Positions 10,704-22,694 of a stretch of 64,000 nucleotides of DNA are shown here, piece after piece. The notes beneath the pieces are model-generated. The model was not told where the DNA came from, did not search any database, and worked only from the letters and a program-made list of their open reading frames with translations. Numbering within the stretch: position 1 is the first letter of the stretch; each line of letters starts with the position of its first letter. Origin of the DNA: Carex sylvatica (taxonomy: Eukaryota; Streptophyta; Magnoliopsida; Poales; Cyperaceae); assembly GCA_964058845.1 (NCBI GenBank), contig CAXKVR010000318.1, positions 1 through 64,000 of the forward strand, in the 5' to 3' direction. A program made the translations under genes and the position numbers.

Positions 10704-12645
10704 TTAATTTGGTCATTAGTGTGGCCCCATCACTTCACCATTCCCACAAGAAATGTTTTCTTTTGTCTGAGCTTTTGAGTCTTTGACTTCATGAATTGGC
10801 TAAACATGATGTATCACGACTCATTCATTAAGTTTTGAATTGATATGAAGTTCAAATATTCGGAGTTTCGGACATTTAAATATGTAATATTCCATTTGTT
10901 GATAAAGAAGATCCTTCTACCAACTCCATTATTCACTCAAAAAGACATCATGGATACATGTAGAGCAGTTCTAAGATAATTTAATGCAATTGTCACTGAC
11001 CATCGTTAACAGAAATGTACTTCATCGAATTGGGTGTGATGCTGTGCCGGTTCCTTCCAAGTTTGTGCAAGTTGCATTCTGGACCGTTTGATCTAATTCG
11101 AGCGGTCAGAATCAGGATAGAATTGGAGTAAACATTCGACCTGAAGAAAGAGACAAAAAGAAGTTAAAAATTAATGACTCCTTTTCAATAACTACTTTTT
11201 TCACATAGTTCAAATGATATATATTTTCATACGTCTTAGTTGTGAAAAAACCAAAAAATATTTTACTAGTCTAGAAACAACAGATATATAAATATAACAT
11301 GGGTTATAATATTCTATTTTTTCTTAAAATACTGACAGCGGCTGTCGGTGTACATGTGTCAACATAAATAATACTAAATACATCATACAACCACAAACTC
11401 CACAAAACACCAGAAAACAAAAACATGGGTTATATTCACAAAAGTGGCGTCAACTTTGTCATTTTGGAACTATGTTGGAAGAAATCCTAGAAAATAATAT
11501 TTTTTTTCTTTCTCTTTACACTTCTGAATAATAATTATTCCAATATTTACAAGGAATAGAGAATAACAATTGTTCTAGCTATTCCGAATAGCAAAAAAGT
11601 TCTCTGTGTGTACATTGCTATTATGAATAGCTCATATTCCTTGAATATCCCCTTCTCTTGGTGCATTCAATATTGTGAATTTTAACGAGTGAAGGTCTAA
11701 AGCGTATTCCTGAGTCAAATGATTAAGAGGAGTCTAGTGGCAAAGGCAATTTTCTCCGCATAAGAAACACGGAAGGGGTAATTATTTATGGATATTAAAT
11801 AGTTTGATGGCTTGATTCTCAACTTTTACTAAAGAAAAAAGATGACGAGAATACTGAGGCTACACAATGAGATTGGTGTTTTTTTTTCTTTATTTATTTT
11901 TTTGTATTTTCTAGTAATTTTTATGGATGTGAAGGCACTCATGAGAGGCGTCATGAGGCCAATTTTCTCACTGAGAGTTATGGCTTGTAAACTTGAAGTT
12001 TGATTTAGTTAATCTTGGATTGTTTCATTTTTAATTTGTCTGTGATTACTTGAAGTTTGGAGGGAGATATCTTTCGAGATCCACACTACCAAGGACCAAA
12101 AAAAGGATGATTCGTTTTATTTCTTATAAAAAAAACTGATTCTTAACCTCTTTTGCGTTCATTCCATGTCGAGTATTCGAAAAGCCTAGAAATATTGAGC
12201 CACTTTGTTGTAGTCCAGCCATATTTAACATGTTTAGTTTACCATATGATGAAACACGGAAAAAATTGTGGGCTCGTCAAATTTTCATCTAAATCCAATC
12301 TAAATATCAACATTATATCAGATTAATATTCTATGTAAATAACAAAATTTAAAATATTTATATCAATAAAACCACAGCAGTATATGATAACCATAAAAAT
12401 AACAATAACAGAAGATGCATCAGGGTTAAAGGAACAACACCAATAATAAATTTGTCCGCCTTTTCTTAATGCTATTGTTATCAATTAGAAATGTCATACA
12501 AAATTCAAGAGTACTTCTAACGAAACAACTGCATCTCAACTAGGGACATTATCAAAAAGTCCCTATTGATTTCATAACTTGAAGCCAACATTTTAATTCT
12601 CAATAAATTAGGTCCTAGATTATGAAACATAAATTAGATCAAAAG
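10704..12645. other. Intergenic DNA between the DUF247 gene and the ArgRS fragments
   Basis: It contains one SINE-like copy (11725-11840, listed separately) and otherwise AT-rich sequence with no gene that I can support. Confidence 0.5.
11725..11840 (+). mobile_element. SINE-family copy (oldest of three)
   Basis: The 3' part, TATTAAATAGTTTGATGGCT then TGATTCTCAACTTTTACTAA and an A-rich end, matches the 3' parts of the copies at 18933-19046 and 38766-38905. The left part contains a diverged tRNA-like start (GTCTAGTGGCAAAGG). Target duplications are not clear. Confidence 0.5.
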
Positions 12646-12756
12646 TTATAGTTTAAAGACTGGTGTAATTCCAAGGAGCACGAAGCATTGCCTCATGACA
12701 ATTGCTGTAGCCTGGCACAAGAGCAACCGGCTCGTCTCCCCTGGTGAATCAATGAC
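12646..12756 (-). pseudogene. Arginyl-tRNA synthetase fragment: terminal exon, inverted relative to the other exons
   Basis: Minus-strand 12756-12646 is a 36-codon exon preceded by a good TTTCAG acceptor and ending in TAA. It encodes ETSRLLLCQATAIVM, then a Cys, then LLGITPV near the end. This is the conserved C-terminus of eukaryotic cytosolic arginyl-tRNA synthetase (class I, anticodon-binding domain end). No other ArgRS exon is recognisable on this strand; the remaining ArgRS exons here, starting 365 bp away, are on the opposite strand. It is therefore a rearranged gene fragment. It is undamaged as an exon, which suggests a recent event. Confidence 0.85.
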
Positions 12757-13120
12757 CTGAAAGCAAAACAATGTTTTCCATTATATAACACATGCTTTTT
12801 AATATACAAATGCATGTCTGACCTCCATTGAGAGCAGAGAAAAAAACTCCCCCTAAATGTCGGAACACGGAAATGAGTGGAAGAATTTAAAAATAATTTC
12901 TTGTAAAGTAGCTGGCGTTTGCTTTTATTTTGTTGGTCTGTGCCCTCATTAGAATTTGATCATTTACAGTTTACAATACTGAATGTAATATAACCCTGAG
13001 TCCCTAATTATTAGTTTTCTGCATTTGACTACACCTTTTGTCATGTTCCTTCAGAAAGAACATTTACAACTACAAAAAGTTTAGTTGTGCTTAATGTTTT
13101 TCCTTTTTTTTTGTTTGCAG

Positions 13121-14979
13121 TTTGGGATGCTGATAGAATACCTGTTTGAACAATTCCCTAATTGGGAAGATGTTGGGAACCAAGCAATTGGAGATCTCCA
13201 GGTAAGCCCAAAAAATCAATTAAGATTTAAAAAAAAAAAAAATTCTAGTCTCCTCCTTTTGTTAAAAAGGTGAATTACTACCTATTCATTGGTCTTATTG
13301 GAAACATATGATTTACGAAAGGCCCCTTAGAGGCAGATATTCTCAACTAGGGTCCTGAATACACTTGGAATTTAAGGAGCTATACACCCTGATATTATCT
13401 CTTTCACTAAACTGCCCCAAGGCCGAAGGCTGCCCCTCAACAATTGAACCCTTCAAAGTTTAAACTATTACAAATCAGCACTAGTAGCAGCAGCAGACAA
13501 TCTTTTCAGAAGTATGGCAAATGAGTTGCATAATATTAAGCTTAATCTTGCCCTGATTGAATAACCGAGTATGCTATCATTGCCGTCATACAAGTATACA
13601 ACTGATGTTCCCTCCGGTATAAGCTTTTTCCATGTTATTCACACCTATCCAAAACAAATAAAGTGAACAGCTGAAGTCTGATTTGTTATCTAAATACTGA
13701 CTGTAAAATTTAAACTGTCACTCAGGAATTCTACAAGGCCTCAAAAAAAATATTTGATGACGATGCATCCTTCAAGGAAAGGGCCCAACAAGCTGTTGTT
13801 AAGCTTCAGGTGACAATTTATACACAAATATCCTTTTATCTATTGTGAATGCAAAAGTAGTGGAACTACAGATATGTTTTTGTTGCTCTCTGTTCATTTG
13901 TGACCAAATCATTATTTTTAATGATTTTTTTATGAAATTGTAGGGAGGTGAAGCCAAATACAGAGCTGCATGGCAAAAGATTTGTGAAATAAGCAGGAGT
14001 GAATTTGACCTTGTTTATAAGCGCCTGAATGTCTACCTTGAAGAAAGGGTAATTAGTTAATAACCACCGCATATTTTTGTTACTCGAATGATGCTGCTTT
14101 CTTTACCAAGTAAAAACTTTTCTAGTTAGAAGCATTTTTATTTGCTGAGTTGCTCAATACCTTAACACCATTTTGTTCATACATGAAAGCATGTGGGATC
14201 AAGACTGCTGGTACTGAGACTATAGGTTATAATTGTTCATGAAGAAGTAAATTTTTTAGATTATATCGAGAAGAAAGCCGTAGTTGATAAGCCCCTATTT
14301 TATCATTTTGAAATAACCCAACAAAGAATTAAAGGTGATGAACGTATTGCATAACTTAATCCATCCTATTTTCCAAATGCAAATATATATACATGTTTAA
14401 ATTTTGATGACTTTTTTCCAGAGGGAGAGCTTTTATAATCCGTATATTCCTGATACAATAAAGGAACTGACAGACAAGGGGTTAGTTGAAGAAAGTGATG
14501 GGGCCCGTGTGAAATTTTTAGAAGGCTTTAACATTCTGTTAATAATTGTTAAGAGTGATGGTGGTTATAACTACGCCTCTACTGACTTGACAGCTCTTAA
14601 GTTAGTCTTTGTAATGAGCCTCAATTTATCAATTAAGTCCCTACTTAACCCAGAAAAACTGGAGCTTATGCTCAATTTTGCAATTAAGCCTAAGCTAAAC
14701 AGAATTTTGCTTCAGCAAACCCTCAGTTATAGTTTTTCTTTAATTTTTCAATCTAATACAAGTCACTTCGGCATGACCTGGTTTGCAATTAGATTTTAAC
14801 ATAAATAAACCTCATTTTACCCACAATAATTCAAAATCCTTGATTAACAGAGATCAATTTATCGACATGACATTTGTTTTGCCAATTGTTGAAGGTACCG
14901 GTTACAGGTGGAGCAGGCGGAATGGATAATTTATGTAACTAACGTGGGACAACAACAACACTTTGATATATTTTTCAGT
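13121..14979 (+). pseudogene. Arginyl-tRNA synthetase fragment: five internal exons of the catalytic domain
   Basis: Five exons with intact GT-AG borders remain in one frame for 178 codons: 13121-13201 (FGMLIEYLFEQFPN), 13726-13809 (EFYKASKKIFDDDASFKERA), 13944-14048 (GGEAKYRAAWQKICEISRSE), 14422-14600 (SFYNPYIPDTIKELTDKG, VKSDGGYNYASTDLTAL) and 14895-14979 (EWIIYVTNVGQQQHFDIFF). These are the class I arginyl-tRNA synthetase core after the HIGH-like motif. The exon carrying HIGH, the N-terminal domain and everything after QQQHFDIFF are missing. The Trp expected after DLTAL is Lys (AAG split across the intron). It cannot charge tRNA by itself. Open frames and good splice sites mean that decay has hardly begun or that the piece is still spliced in some transcript. 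Confidence 0.88.
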
Positions 14980-15520
14980 GTATGTTTGAATTTCCTTTCA
15001 TATGTGGCTGTTATTTCAATATTTTTTAAGAGAATTTGGATTTACATTGGAAGCCCAGTGCCTCCCATAAAAGTGAGTTGAATGATTTTAACCCTCATCT
15101 TATTCTCAAAGAAGAATTTTAATTTATAGTGCATATATTATTGTGGTTTTCATGAGAGGGAGATAAATTTTTAATTAAACTTTCAACGGCATAATTAACT
15201 TATTATCAAATACAGGAATATCAAAAGGCTGGTTTTAATTTTGGTTCAGTGGACCACAACCGCTGAGTTGGATGATTGTAATTTTGGTTTAGAAATGATG
15301 TCTGAATTTAGGAAAATACAAATAACACAGTAAGTGGCTAATTGCAATAACAGTATAACACTCAGCGCCGTAGGTGTTATGCAAATTCTGTTGTGGTTCA
15401 GTTCCCATGCATAATTCAAATATAAATTACCAACCGAAAGGTTGAACAATTGATCTCATATATAGCAAGCAATGAATAAGCATACAAAATTATAAAATTT
15501 ATAGTCATTATTTAATAAAT
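14980..15520. other. Intergenic DNA after the ArgRS fragment
   Basis: I searched for the next ArgRS exon (the part following QQQHFD) and did not find it. There is no other gene; the segment ends at the target duplication of foldback copy 2. Confidence 0.5.
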
Positions 15521-15897
15521 GAGGAGGAATCGAATGATATCTTTTTTTGGTGACATCAGATGACACCGTCCATTTTCAAAGTCTAAACAGTCGATCCAAA
15601 CCATTCAACTTGATGGATATGTTAAAATGTGCTTGTAGATCAAATTTTATATTTTTCTGAATTTTTTTACTATTTATTCAGATGGGTACAAAAATTCAAC
15701 GGTCTGAATATAGCGATTTGTTAAATACTTAATAAATAGTAAAACAATTCCGAAAAATGTAAAATTTAATCTGCAGGCACATTTTAACATATCTATCAAG
15801 TTGAACGGTTTGGATTGACCGTTTCGACTTTGAAAACTTTAAAAATGGACAGTGTCATCCAATGTCATCAAAAAAGGATGTCATCTAATCCCTCCTC
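15521..15897. mobile_element. Foldback element, copy 2 (377 bp, perfect 9-bp target duplication)
   Basis: The end GAGGAGGAATCGAATGATAT is mirrored by ATGTCATCTAATCCCTCCTC. The core GTGCTTGTAGATCAAATTTT and TTACTATTTATT is mirrored around an AT-rich loop. The direct flanks TTAATAAAT (15512-15520 and 15898-15906) are identical. The sub-terminal word TTTTTTTGGTGACATCAGAT is shared with copy 5 but not with copies 3, 4 or 6. Confidence 0.9.
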
Positions 15898-17640
15898 TTA
15901 ATAAATTAATTAATTAAGATGTCGTCAAGTAGGAGGACCAAATTATACAATCAAAGAAGAATTATACTATGGAGGGAGCGCTGTACGAGATTGTTCAGAG
16001 AGCGTTCAAAGTCGGTTGAAGAATTGACGGAAGAGTTAAAATCCAGTGGAATTATACAAATCAAAGAAGATTGAGATGATTAAGAAGATCATCTTGTTTC
16101 TGTTATATTCCAGGGTGTTTTGATTTGATTTGATTTTTTTATTTTTTATTTTTTTTCGCAATCACATGTATATTCATCATAGGGTTATTTTTCAAAACCC
16201 TCAACAAACAATGTAACCAATTGCGGTTAATAAAATAGAAGCATGACTCCTATTCTTACTCAAAAAAAGTAGGAGAACCAAATTAATTATATTGTAGTCT
16301 TCTCTTTAATTTGTCATGCATATATGTTACTTATGCCTTGCAACAAAGATCAATTAATAATATAAGTACTTTTCATATAGAAAATGCATTTCGAATTTTC
16401 AATTTTAAGACTAAATTATAAGTTGACAGTGATCCTATTAATTTGATTCCCCAATAGCGTGATACTTGGCCGTCATATATAATTACATTAGTTCAATAGC
16501 GGAACTACATGGTAAAAAAAGGTGCTAAGCTCTTCTATCCTTTGAAAATTTTGCAAATTTTACCTTGAAAATTTTAAATTTTACAAATATTTCACTATTA
16601 GCCTCCTTCATAAAATAAAATTACATGACGCTTGTTTTCACTATTAGCCAAAACAGCCTGTTTCTCAATTTTCTAGTTCCGCCACTACATTAGTTGTTAA
16701 ATTTCAGACTATAATTTTCGTGTACATCGACCATTTATTACTTCCTTGAGTTTGCCGGCTAATTCTAAGAATATTGTAATTACTACAATTTGACAGTAGG
16801 GGATTCAATAAGTAACTATACATTTTTTTTTACCATATTTTTGCTCTGCTTGATTTATTTAATGTTTTGGCACTCGAAAAGATAATAAAATGTTCCTACG
16901 GCACATGCAATACCTCTAATAGAGAACAAAAACCTCCGACTAAAAGAAATCTCAAATCACACTAATATGGGTAAACTACTTAATTATCTATGTGCTGTAG
17001 ATAATTAAGTTCCAAAACTTTTGGTTCTATTTGCAGAAAGAGCAACTTGTACTGTGCGCATGCATATCCAACATTAGTTAATTAATTAAGTAGAATGATT
17101 TTTTTTGAAATTGAATTAAGTGCAATGATTGACCACACGATTTATAAGTTGTTAACTTTGTAGAAAGAGGAGATAGTGGGAGCAAAAAGGCTCTTGTATG
17201 GTTGACAAAATAGTATAAAAATACTTGCGTGTTGTTTTTATACTGACAAGCCTAAGAATATGTGTGTTCCTGGCACTTGTTTTCATCTGAGCTCTAGAAT
17301 CTCAGATCAAGAGACGGCTAGAGATTATCTCTCAAAATATAAGGTCTTTCCTTTCTTATTTTTGAACAAATTAAGGAGAAGATGAGACAGCTATGCACAG
17401 TCGTAAGGATATATAGATAAATTAAACTTGTACACATTCCAGTGATTTTCAACCATGTCTTAAATGTCCAAGATATAAAATGCATTAACAAAGCAAACAT
17501 ATTGAGTCCTCACCATGGCCCATGGGCTTCCTTTCACTCATTTAACATTTTTTTAATCCCTCTTTGACTGTTGTCAGTTTTAATTGTATAGATTTCCAAA
17601 AGATTTGTAAACCCATAATATTTTCCTCAGAGATATTTTC
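15898..17640. other. Intergenic, AT-rich, with one retroposon copy
   Basis: Apart from the retroposon at 16142-16268 I see no gene or structural RNA. Confidence 0.5.
16142..16268 (-). mobile_element. Retroposon-like repeat, second copy (inverted)
   Basis: Read on the minus strand it begins GAGTAAGAATAGGAGTCATG, continues TTTTATTAACCGCAATTGGT and GGGTTTTGAAAAATAACCCT, and ends with an A-rich tail (T-rich on plus at 16130-16156). It matches the plus-strand copy at 3273-3481. Confidence 0.55.
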
Positions 17641-17739
17641 TCTGTGATCTGACGCCACAAAATGGGAGATAAAAAAAAATATTACAACAAAGAGGATAAT
17701 GAAAACAAATGGATATATAGCAAAGAAGGCCAAGGGGTG

Positions 17740-18520
17740 AAGTCAAGTAGTGTTTTGAATTCGGGTTGGGTCCACACGGTTCGAACTCGCCTGGGCCACG
17801 GGTCCCGCAGTTCATGGGTCCCGTGGGTCTATGGATTTGGTCGGATCGGATCCGATGGGTCTCATTTTGGAGAGTTAGATCAAATCCGTGCTAGACTCTT
17901 GATCCAAATTTAGCACGGGTCAGTCTGGGTCTGATTCGGGTTTTTTTGTTTTTGTTTTTTTTAAGACAGCACCATTTAAAAAAAAAAAAACAGGACCAAT
18001 TTTTTTTTAAAGAGCTAATCAACTAATTAAATTAAAATCATTATAACATATCTAACCAATAACAAATAAAATTAAACATAATATATTAAACATAAATATA
18101 ACATTCTTAAAATAAATCTAACCTATTAAAAATAAATCTAACACATTAAAAATAAATCTAATATTTTTAAAATAAATCTAACATATTTTTAATTAAATCT
18201 AACACATTAGAAATAAAACTGACATATCTAACCAATATAAAAATAAATCTAACATTTTTAAAATTAATCTAACACATTAAAAATTCACTAAGCATTTTTA
18301 AAATTCAAAACAGAAATAAATGTGCAGTTTCGGCCTCTGTTTCTGGCCGAAACAGGCTGTTTTGGCTTTTCCAGAAAAGCTGTATTTTCTGCAAAGGTCA
18401 AAACAGTATGTTTCGGCTTGTTTTAGCCAGAAACAAAGACTGAAACAATACAAATCTAATGCAACTTAAATTCAAAAACTGAGATCCGGGTACGGGCTAG
18501 TACGGGTTAGTGGCATATAT
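17740..18520. repeat. GGGTC-rich dispersed repeat with AT-rich internal tandem units
   Basis: The left part (about 17750-17940) has many GGGTC/GGTCGGATC words, like the element at 48753-49291. The middle (about 18030-18310) is an irregular array of AAATAAATCTAACACATT units with a period near 20 bp. The right part has GGCCGAAACAGG and TACGGGCTAGTACGGGTTAG. It is probably a degenerate non-autonomous DNA element; I found no terminal repeats or target duplication. Confidence 0.45.
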
Positions 18521-18932
18521 ATACATGGCGCAATCAGAATATCTGAATATGATAGTAGTATTGTTTTCAACAGGTTTTGACATATATAGGAGCAAATAAA
18601 TTATTGTAAAACCCCAAAAGTGTCATATGAGACCAAAAGATCGACCAAGTGGAATATTTTATCCAAAAGATAAGGCAACTTGATCTCATGATTTATCAAT
18701 GATAAGAATCAAACTAGGTTCCAAGCAGATGAAGGCTGGGGTTTGACACACCATGGAGTAGAGTCACCTAAAACAACTTCAATAAGAAGACCTTAATTTC
18801 ATATGTTAATTAGAAAGTCTGACTTGGTTAGTATTTAATGGTGGAAGTACTTAAAATTGTACCTATTTTTATTTACAGCAGGGCCCCTGAAGAATTCAAT
18901 GATCACTTGATATGCTCAATTAGCTGTGCTGA

Positions 18933-19046
18933 TTTTCTATGTGGGAGGCCATGGGTCAAAACCCAGAGGGGATTAAATTAGTAATAATAAAGGTATTAAA
19001 TTAGTTAAATGGCTTGACCTTCAATTTTTACAAAAAAAAAAAAAAA
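18933..19046 (+). mobile_element. SINE-family copy with target duplication
   Basis: It ends in ACCTTCAATTTTTAC plus an A-run (about 19031-19046). The flanks TAGCTGTGCTGA (18921-18932) and TAGTTGTGTTGA (19047-19058) match at 10 of 12 bases. The internal GGTCAAAACCC resembles a pol III B box. Related copies are at 11725-11840 and 38766-38905. It is probably 5'-truncated. Confidence 0.6.
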
Positions 19047-19164
19047 TAGTTGTGTTGACAAGAAGTATATTTAGTACATGAGATGAGAGGCCAGAATTGA
19101 TTACTACATATATTATAACACCAGAAGCTGCAATTACATGTTTTTGAAATGATTTGGTATCACC

Positions 19165-19554
19165 GAGGAGGGATCGAGTTACAACAATTTTTGAGTTACA
19201 ACAAGTTATCATAATCATTTTCTACATTTTCAAAGTCCAAATCGTCGATCCAAACCGTTCAACATGATCTCCACAATAAAATGTACTTCCAGATCAAATT
19301 TTACATTTTTTGAAATTTTTTTACTATTTATTAAGATGGACACAAAATTTAATGGTCTAAATTTGAATAGTTTTTGTATCCATCTTAATAAATAGTAAAA
19401 AAAAATCAAAAAATGTAAAATTTGGTCTCCAAGCACATTTTATTGTAGAGATCATATCTGACGTGTTGGATCGACGATTTGGACTTTGAAAATGTAGAAA
19501 ATAATTATGGTAACTTGTTGTAATTCAAAAATTGTTGTAACTTGATCCCTCCTC
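19165..19554. mobile_element. Foldback element, copy 3 (390 bp, perfect 9-bp target duplication)
   Basis: The end GAGGAGGGATCGAGTTACAA is mirrored by TTGTAACTTGATCCCTCCTC. The core CAGATCAAATTTTACATTTT is mirrored as AAAATGTAAAATTTGGTCTC. The loop contains a second inverted pair (AGATGGACACAAAATTTA / TTTTTGTATCCATCTTA). The flanks GGTATCACC (19156-19164 and 19555-19563) are identical. It lies about 380 bp upstream of the MYB start codon, within the likely promoter. Confidence 0.92.
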
Positions 19555-19855
19555 GGTATCACCAATTAAAAATATAATATACAACTAAATTGTTAAATGA
19601 TCTGTTAAAAATTCTAGGTATTGCTAGATATATATCTATGTAAGAGCTCTAGTACTAAATTGTAATTCAGAATATAACCAGGTATATATGTGTGTTTTGA
19701 TCTAATTAGAAAATAAGGACTAAGGAGGTTGACTCGAATTCATTCAGTACACTAGGATACCTTTAGTGCTCTTGTTTTTATCAAGTCAACCCACTCTATT
19801 TTTTATATTTATTTTCTCTTTCTCACACCCTCCTCTATTTGCTACTATAAAAACT

Positions 19856-19863
19856 ACATCACA
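19856..19863 (+). promoter_or_regulatory. TATA box of the MYB gene
   Basis: TATAAAAA lies 70-77 bp upstream of the ATG at 19933, fitting a short leader. Confidence 0.7.
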
Positions 19864-19932
19864 CCTCATCATTTTCATCGCCAAGCAATCAACTCACCTT
19901 CTATAGTGAAAAAAAGGAAAACAGAGATAGAT

Positions 19933-21710
19933 ATGGGGCGAGCACCTTGTTGTGACAAGGCAACTGTGAAGAAGGGGCCATGGTCACTTGAGGAAGATGC
20001 AAAACTGAAGGCTTACATAGAGGAGAACGGGACAGGTGGCAATTGGATTGCGCTTCCAAACAAAATTGGTTAGTACTAAGTAGGAGCTAAATGCACTGTG
20101 GCATTAAGAAGAAGTACCAAAAGCAAATCGAGAAATGATTGCATACATTTTCAACTTACTTATACACACACAACACACACACTATTTCTTGATAAAATAT
20201 GAATTTCATTCACCAGTTTCCTTTTTTTGTGGCAACTTTCAAGTTGTACAGAAAAAAGAAAAAGAAAAAAAAAGAAAGAACATACCTTTCAAGTTACTTA
20301 TGAAACAAAGGAAAACACAGCCATTATATTTTGCTTAAGATGCTATATTGTGTTATAAGTGTGATAGAAGCATACATGTTTATAGCTGCACTATTGAATT
20401 AATTAAAATTGCTTTTGGCAATGGGGTTAATTTAATGTGATTGATATTGCAGGGCTAAAGAGATGTGGGAAGAGCTGCAGGCTAAGATGGCTGAACTACC
20501 TGAGACCCAATATAAAGCATGGAGATTTCACTCCGGAGGAAGATAACATCATTTCTAGCCTCTACATTAGCATTGGTAGCAGGTAGAAAATCTCAGTTTT
20601 ATGCCTATAAATATAATGTCTAATCAATATATATACGATATCCATCAGCATTGGTACAAAGAAGGGTATCAGAATCTTTTAGTTGCTACCCTACACACCA
20701 CACTGGCTCCACAACTCATGTTCTTTGTTGTAATAAAAGATTAAACTTGGGAATTGGAATTTACCAAATGCCCTTTTTAAAGTTCTCTGGGCAATAAACA
20801 AGTACCATCTGCTTCGTTTGAATGAAGCATTCATTTTTCTGACTAGTTTGTTTTATAATCCGGCATCAGCTACAGTTATGAGAAACAGTGTCTCAAGAAA
20901 GGGGGCGGGGGATTACAACATAGTAAAATTCAATAAGTCAAATAAATTCACCTAAGTGTATAAACATACTATCACTAGTCTGACGCTTGTTGACATCTAA
21001 TCTCAACATAATTAACCTAACATTTGCACGTTCATCTCTGATGTATCAGGTGGTCAATTATAGCTGCACAATTGCCAGGACGGACTGATAATGACGTCAA
21101 AAACTACTGGAACACAAAGCTGAAGAAGCGTCTCCTTGGCCGGTGCAGAGACCCGTCTCGTTCTTCACACCTCCAAACAAACAACCACGACCAAAGAGAA
21201 TCATCAAATGAAAACAACAACAGCGCCCAAAACCTGAGTGCATCAGCTCTTGAGAGGATCCAGCTATGTATGCAGCTACAGGGTCTGCCGTTACCTTTAT
21301 TTCAACCACATGCTGACCCCCAATTATGGACTAACAATGCAATTAACCAAACCAAGAGTGACCATTTATCTGAAGTGGTACTGGCTGAGCCTTTTTCCAA
21401 CCCCCCGGTTAGTGAAAATGGTGTAGTTAGTTCTTTTGATGAGGGTTTATTGGATGGAATAGAGGCATTTTCTTCTCCTTCCAGTGGAGCAAACTCGAAT
21501 ATTAATGCAGTTGAGGCAGAGCTGCGGGGCTTGTTGTATGGTGAAGAGGTTCAAGTTAGCGACCAGAGTTATAACAGAGAAGATGACCTCGGGGTAGGAA
21601 ACATGGAATGGTGGAATAATTACAATAACAAGTCTCCTATGAGTTCATGGGGATATACTGCCGACCAAAACTCAGTTCCCCAAGATTATACTTCGCTATA
21701 TGACATTTAA
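19933..21710 (+). CDS. R2R3-MYB transcription factor, subgroup 14 (RAX/MYB36-like)
   Basis: Three exons, 19933-20068, 20453-20582 and 21050-21710, with GT-AG introns at the conserved R2R3-MYB positions, give 308 residues. The start [17 protein letters not shown] is the standard R2R3 N-terminus. R2 (about 14-61) and R3 (about 67-112) are intact, with [20 protein letters not shown] and [16 protein letters not shown]. The words [13 protein letters not shown] and [19 protein letters not shown] are characteristic of subgroup 14 (RAX1-3, MYB36, MYB68, MYB84, MYB87), nuclear activators in axillary meristem and root endodermis development. No bHLH-interaction motif is seen in R3. The tail is Asn/Ser-rich and ends in an acidic, Trp-containing region (MEWWNN). 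I cannot assign one orthologue. Confidence 0.95.
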
Positions 21711-22694
21711 GAATTTGTTACAAGATTAGTATGGTTGTACAAAGAATAGGGAAAGCATATCTAGTTTGTAATAGTAGGATACAATTATGTCCATTGTCTA
21801 GTCTTTTGTATTAAATATCCCTACTGTAAGGTGAGGGCCTTTCTTGTACCAACAAATAACCAGTGTTATATCTGAGAGCATATGTAAGAATCATTATGAC
21901 AAAAATAACATTTGCAAATGTTTAACTTCTTTATTTTCTTTTCCTACGTAGAAAAACTGTAGTAGAAAAATAGTTCAGTGACAACACAGCCCCTTACCAA
22001 GTTATTATTTAATCTTGAAATGATTGAAATAAGGGGAACAAATAAATTGAAAAGAATTAAATCAATAAACATTAAACTAATTGATACAGTTCAAATTCCT
22101 AAAAAGTTCAAATGATTATATCAAATCTGCCCAGCTATTAGTAAATGTTACAAGTCTAAACCATTGCATATGTTAATTTAAATTTTTTGTTAAAAACTTA
22201 TCTTTTGATCTTCTCACCAGCAGATTAATTATAAAATTGTACATTTTACTTTCAAATTTAGACCTTGGGATCTTTAAAAGTTAGGCTTATGGAAGCACGG
22301 TGGTCGGTGGCGGTAGCGGGTAATGTTTTAAAAAAAGAAAAGAAAAGAAGAATATGGTTTTCACCAACATTGGACCAGCCACATACACGGCACCATGCCA
22401 AATACTGGTAATCCACACTACACCATGCCAAGTACTGGTACTCGATTACTGTCTGAGCAGCATTGTAGCATTTCATTCCTCCAAATCAACAATTAATAAC
22501 CAAAAGATTGCTTCAGATCTAACACAACAAAGAAAGCTTAATGCATAACAAAATATACATCACGTGATATGAAATACCCAAGTTCTATCAATCAAATGGC
22601 AAGCCAAAGGCCACAAATTACAACTGACACAATAATACTCGAGCCTTAACAATGCGTTTAGGGAAGCAAACCAAATCCACCACGGCTTAACAGT
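21711..22694. other. Convergent intergenic region between the MYB and MZT1 genes
   Basis: It holds the two 3' UTRs and AT-rich sequence. At 22383-22442 two copies of CACCATGCCAA(A/G)TACTGGTA lie near each other. I see no other gene. Confidence 0.5.

Noticed and set aside
17740..17800. tRNA-like word GGTTCGAACTC
   Set aside because: No acceptor or anticodon stem can be built around it; it lies in a GGGTC-rich repeat.
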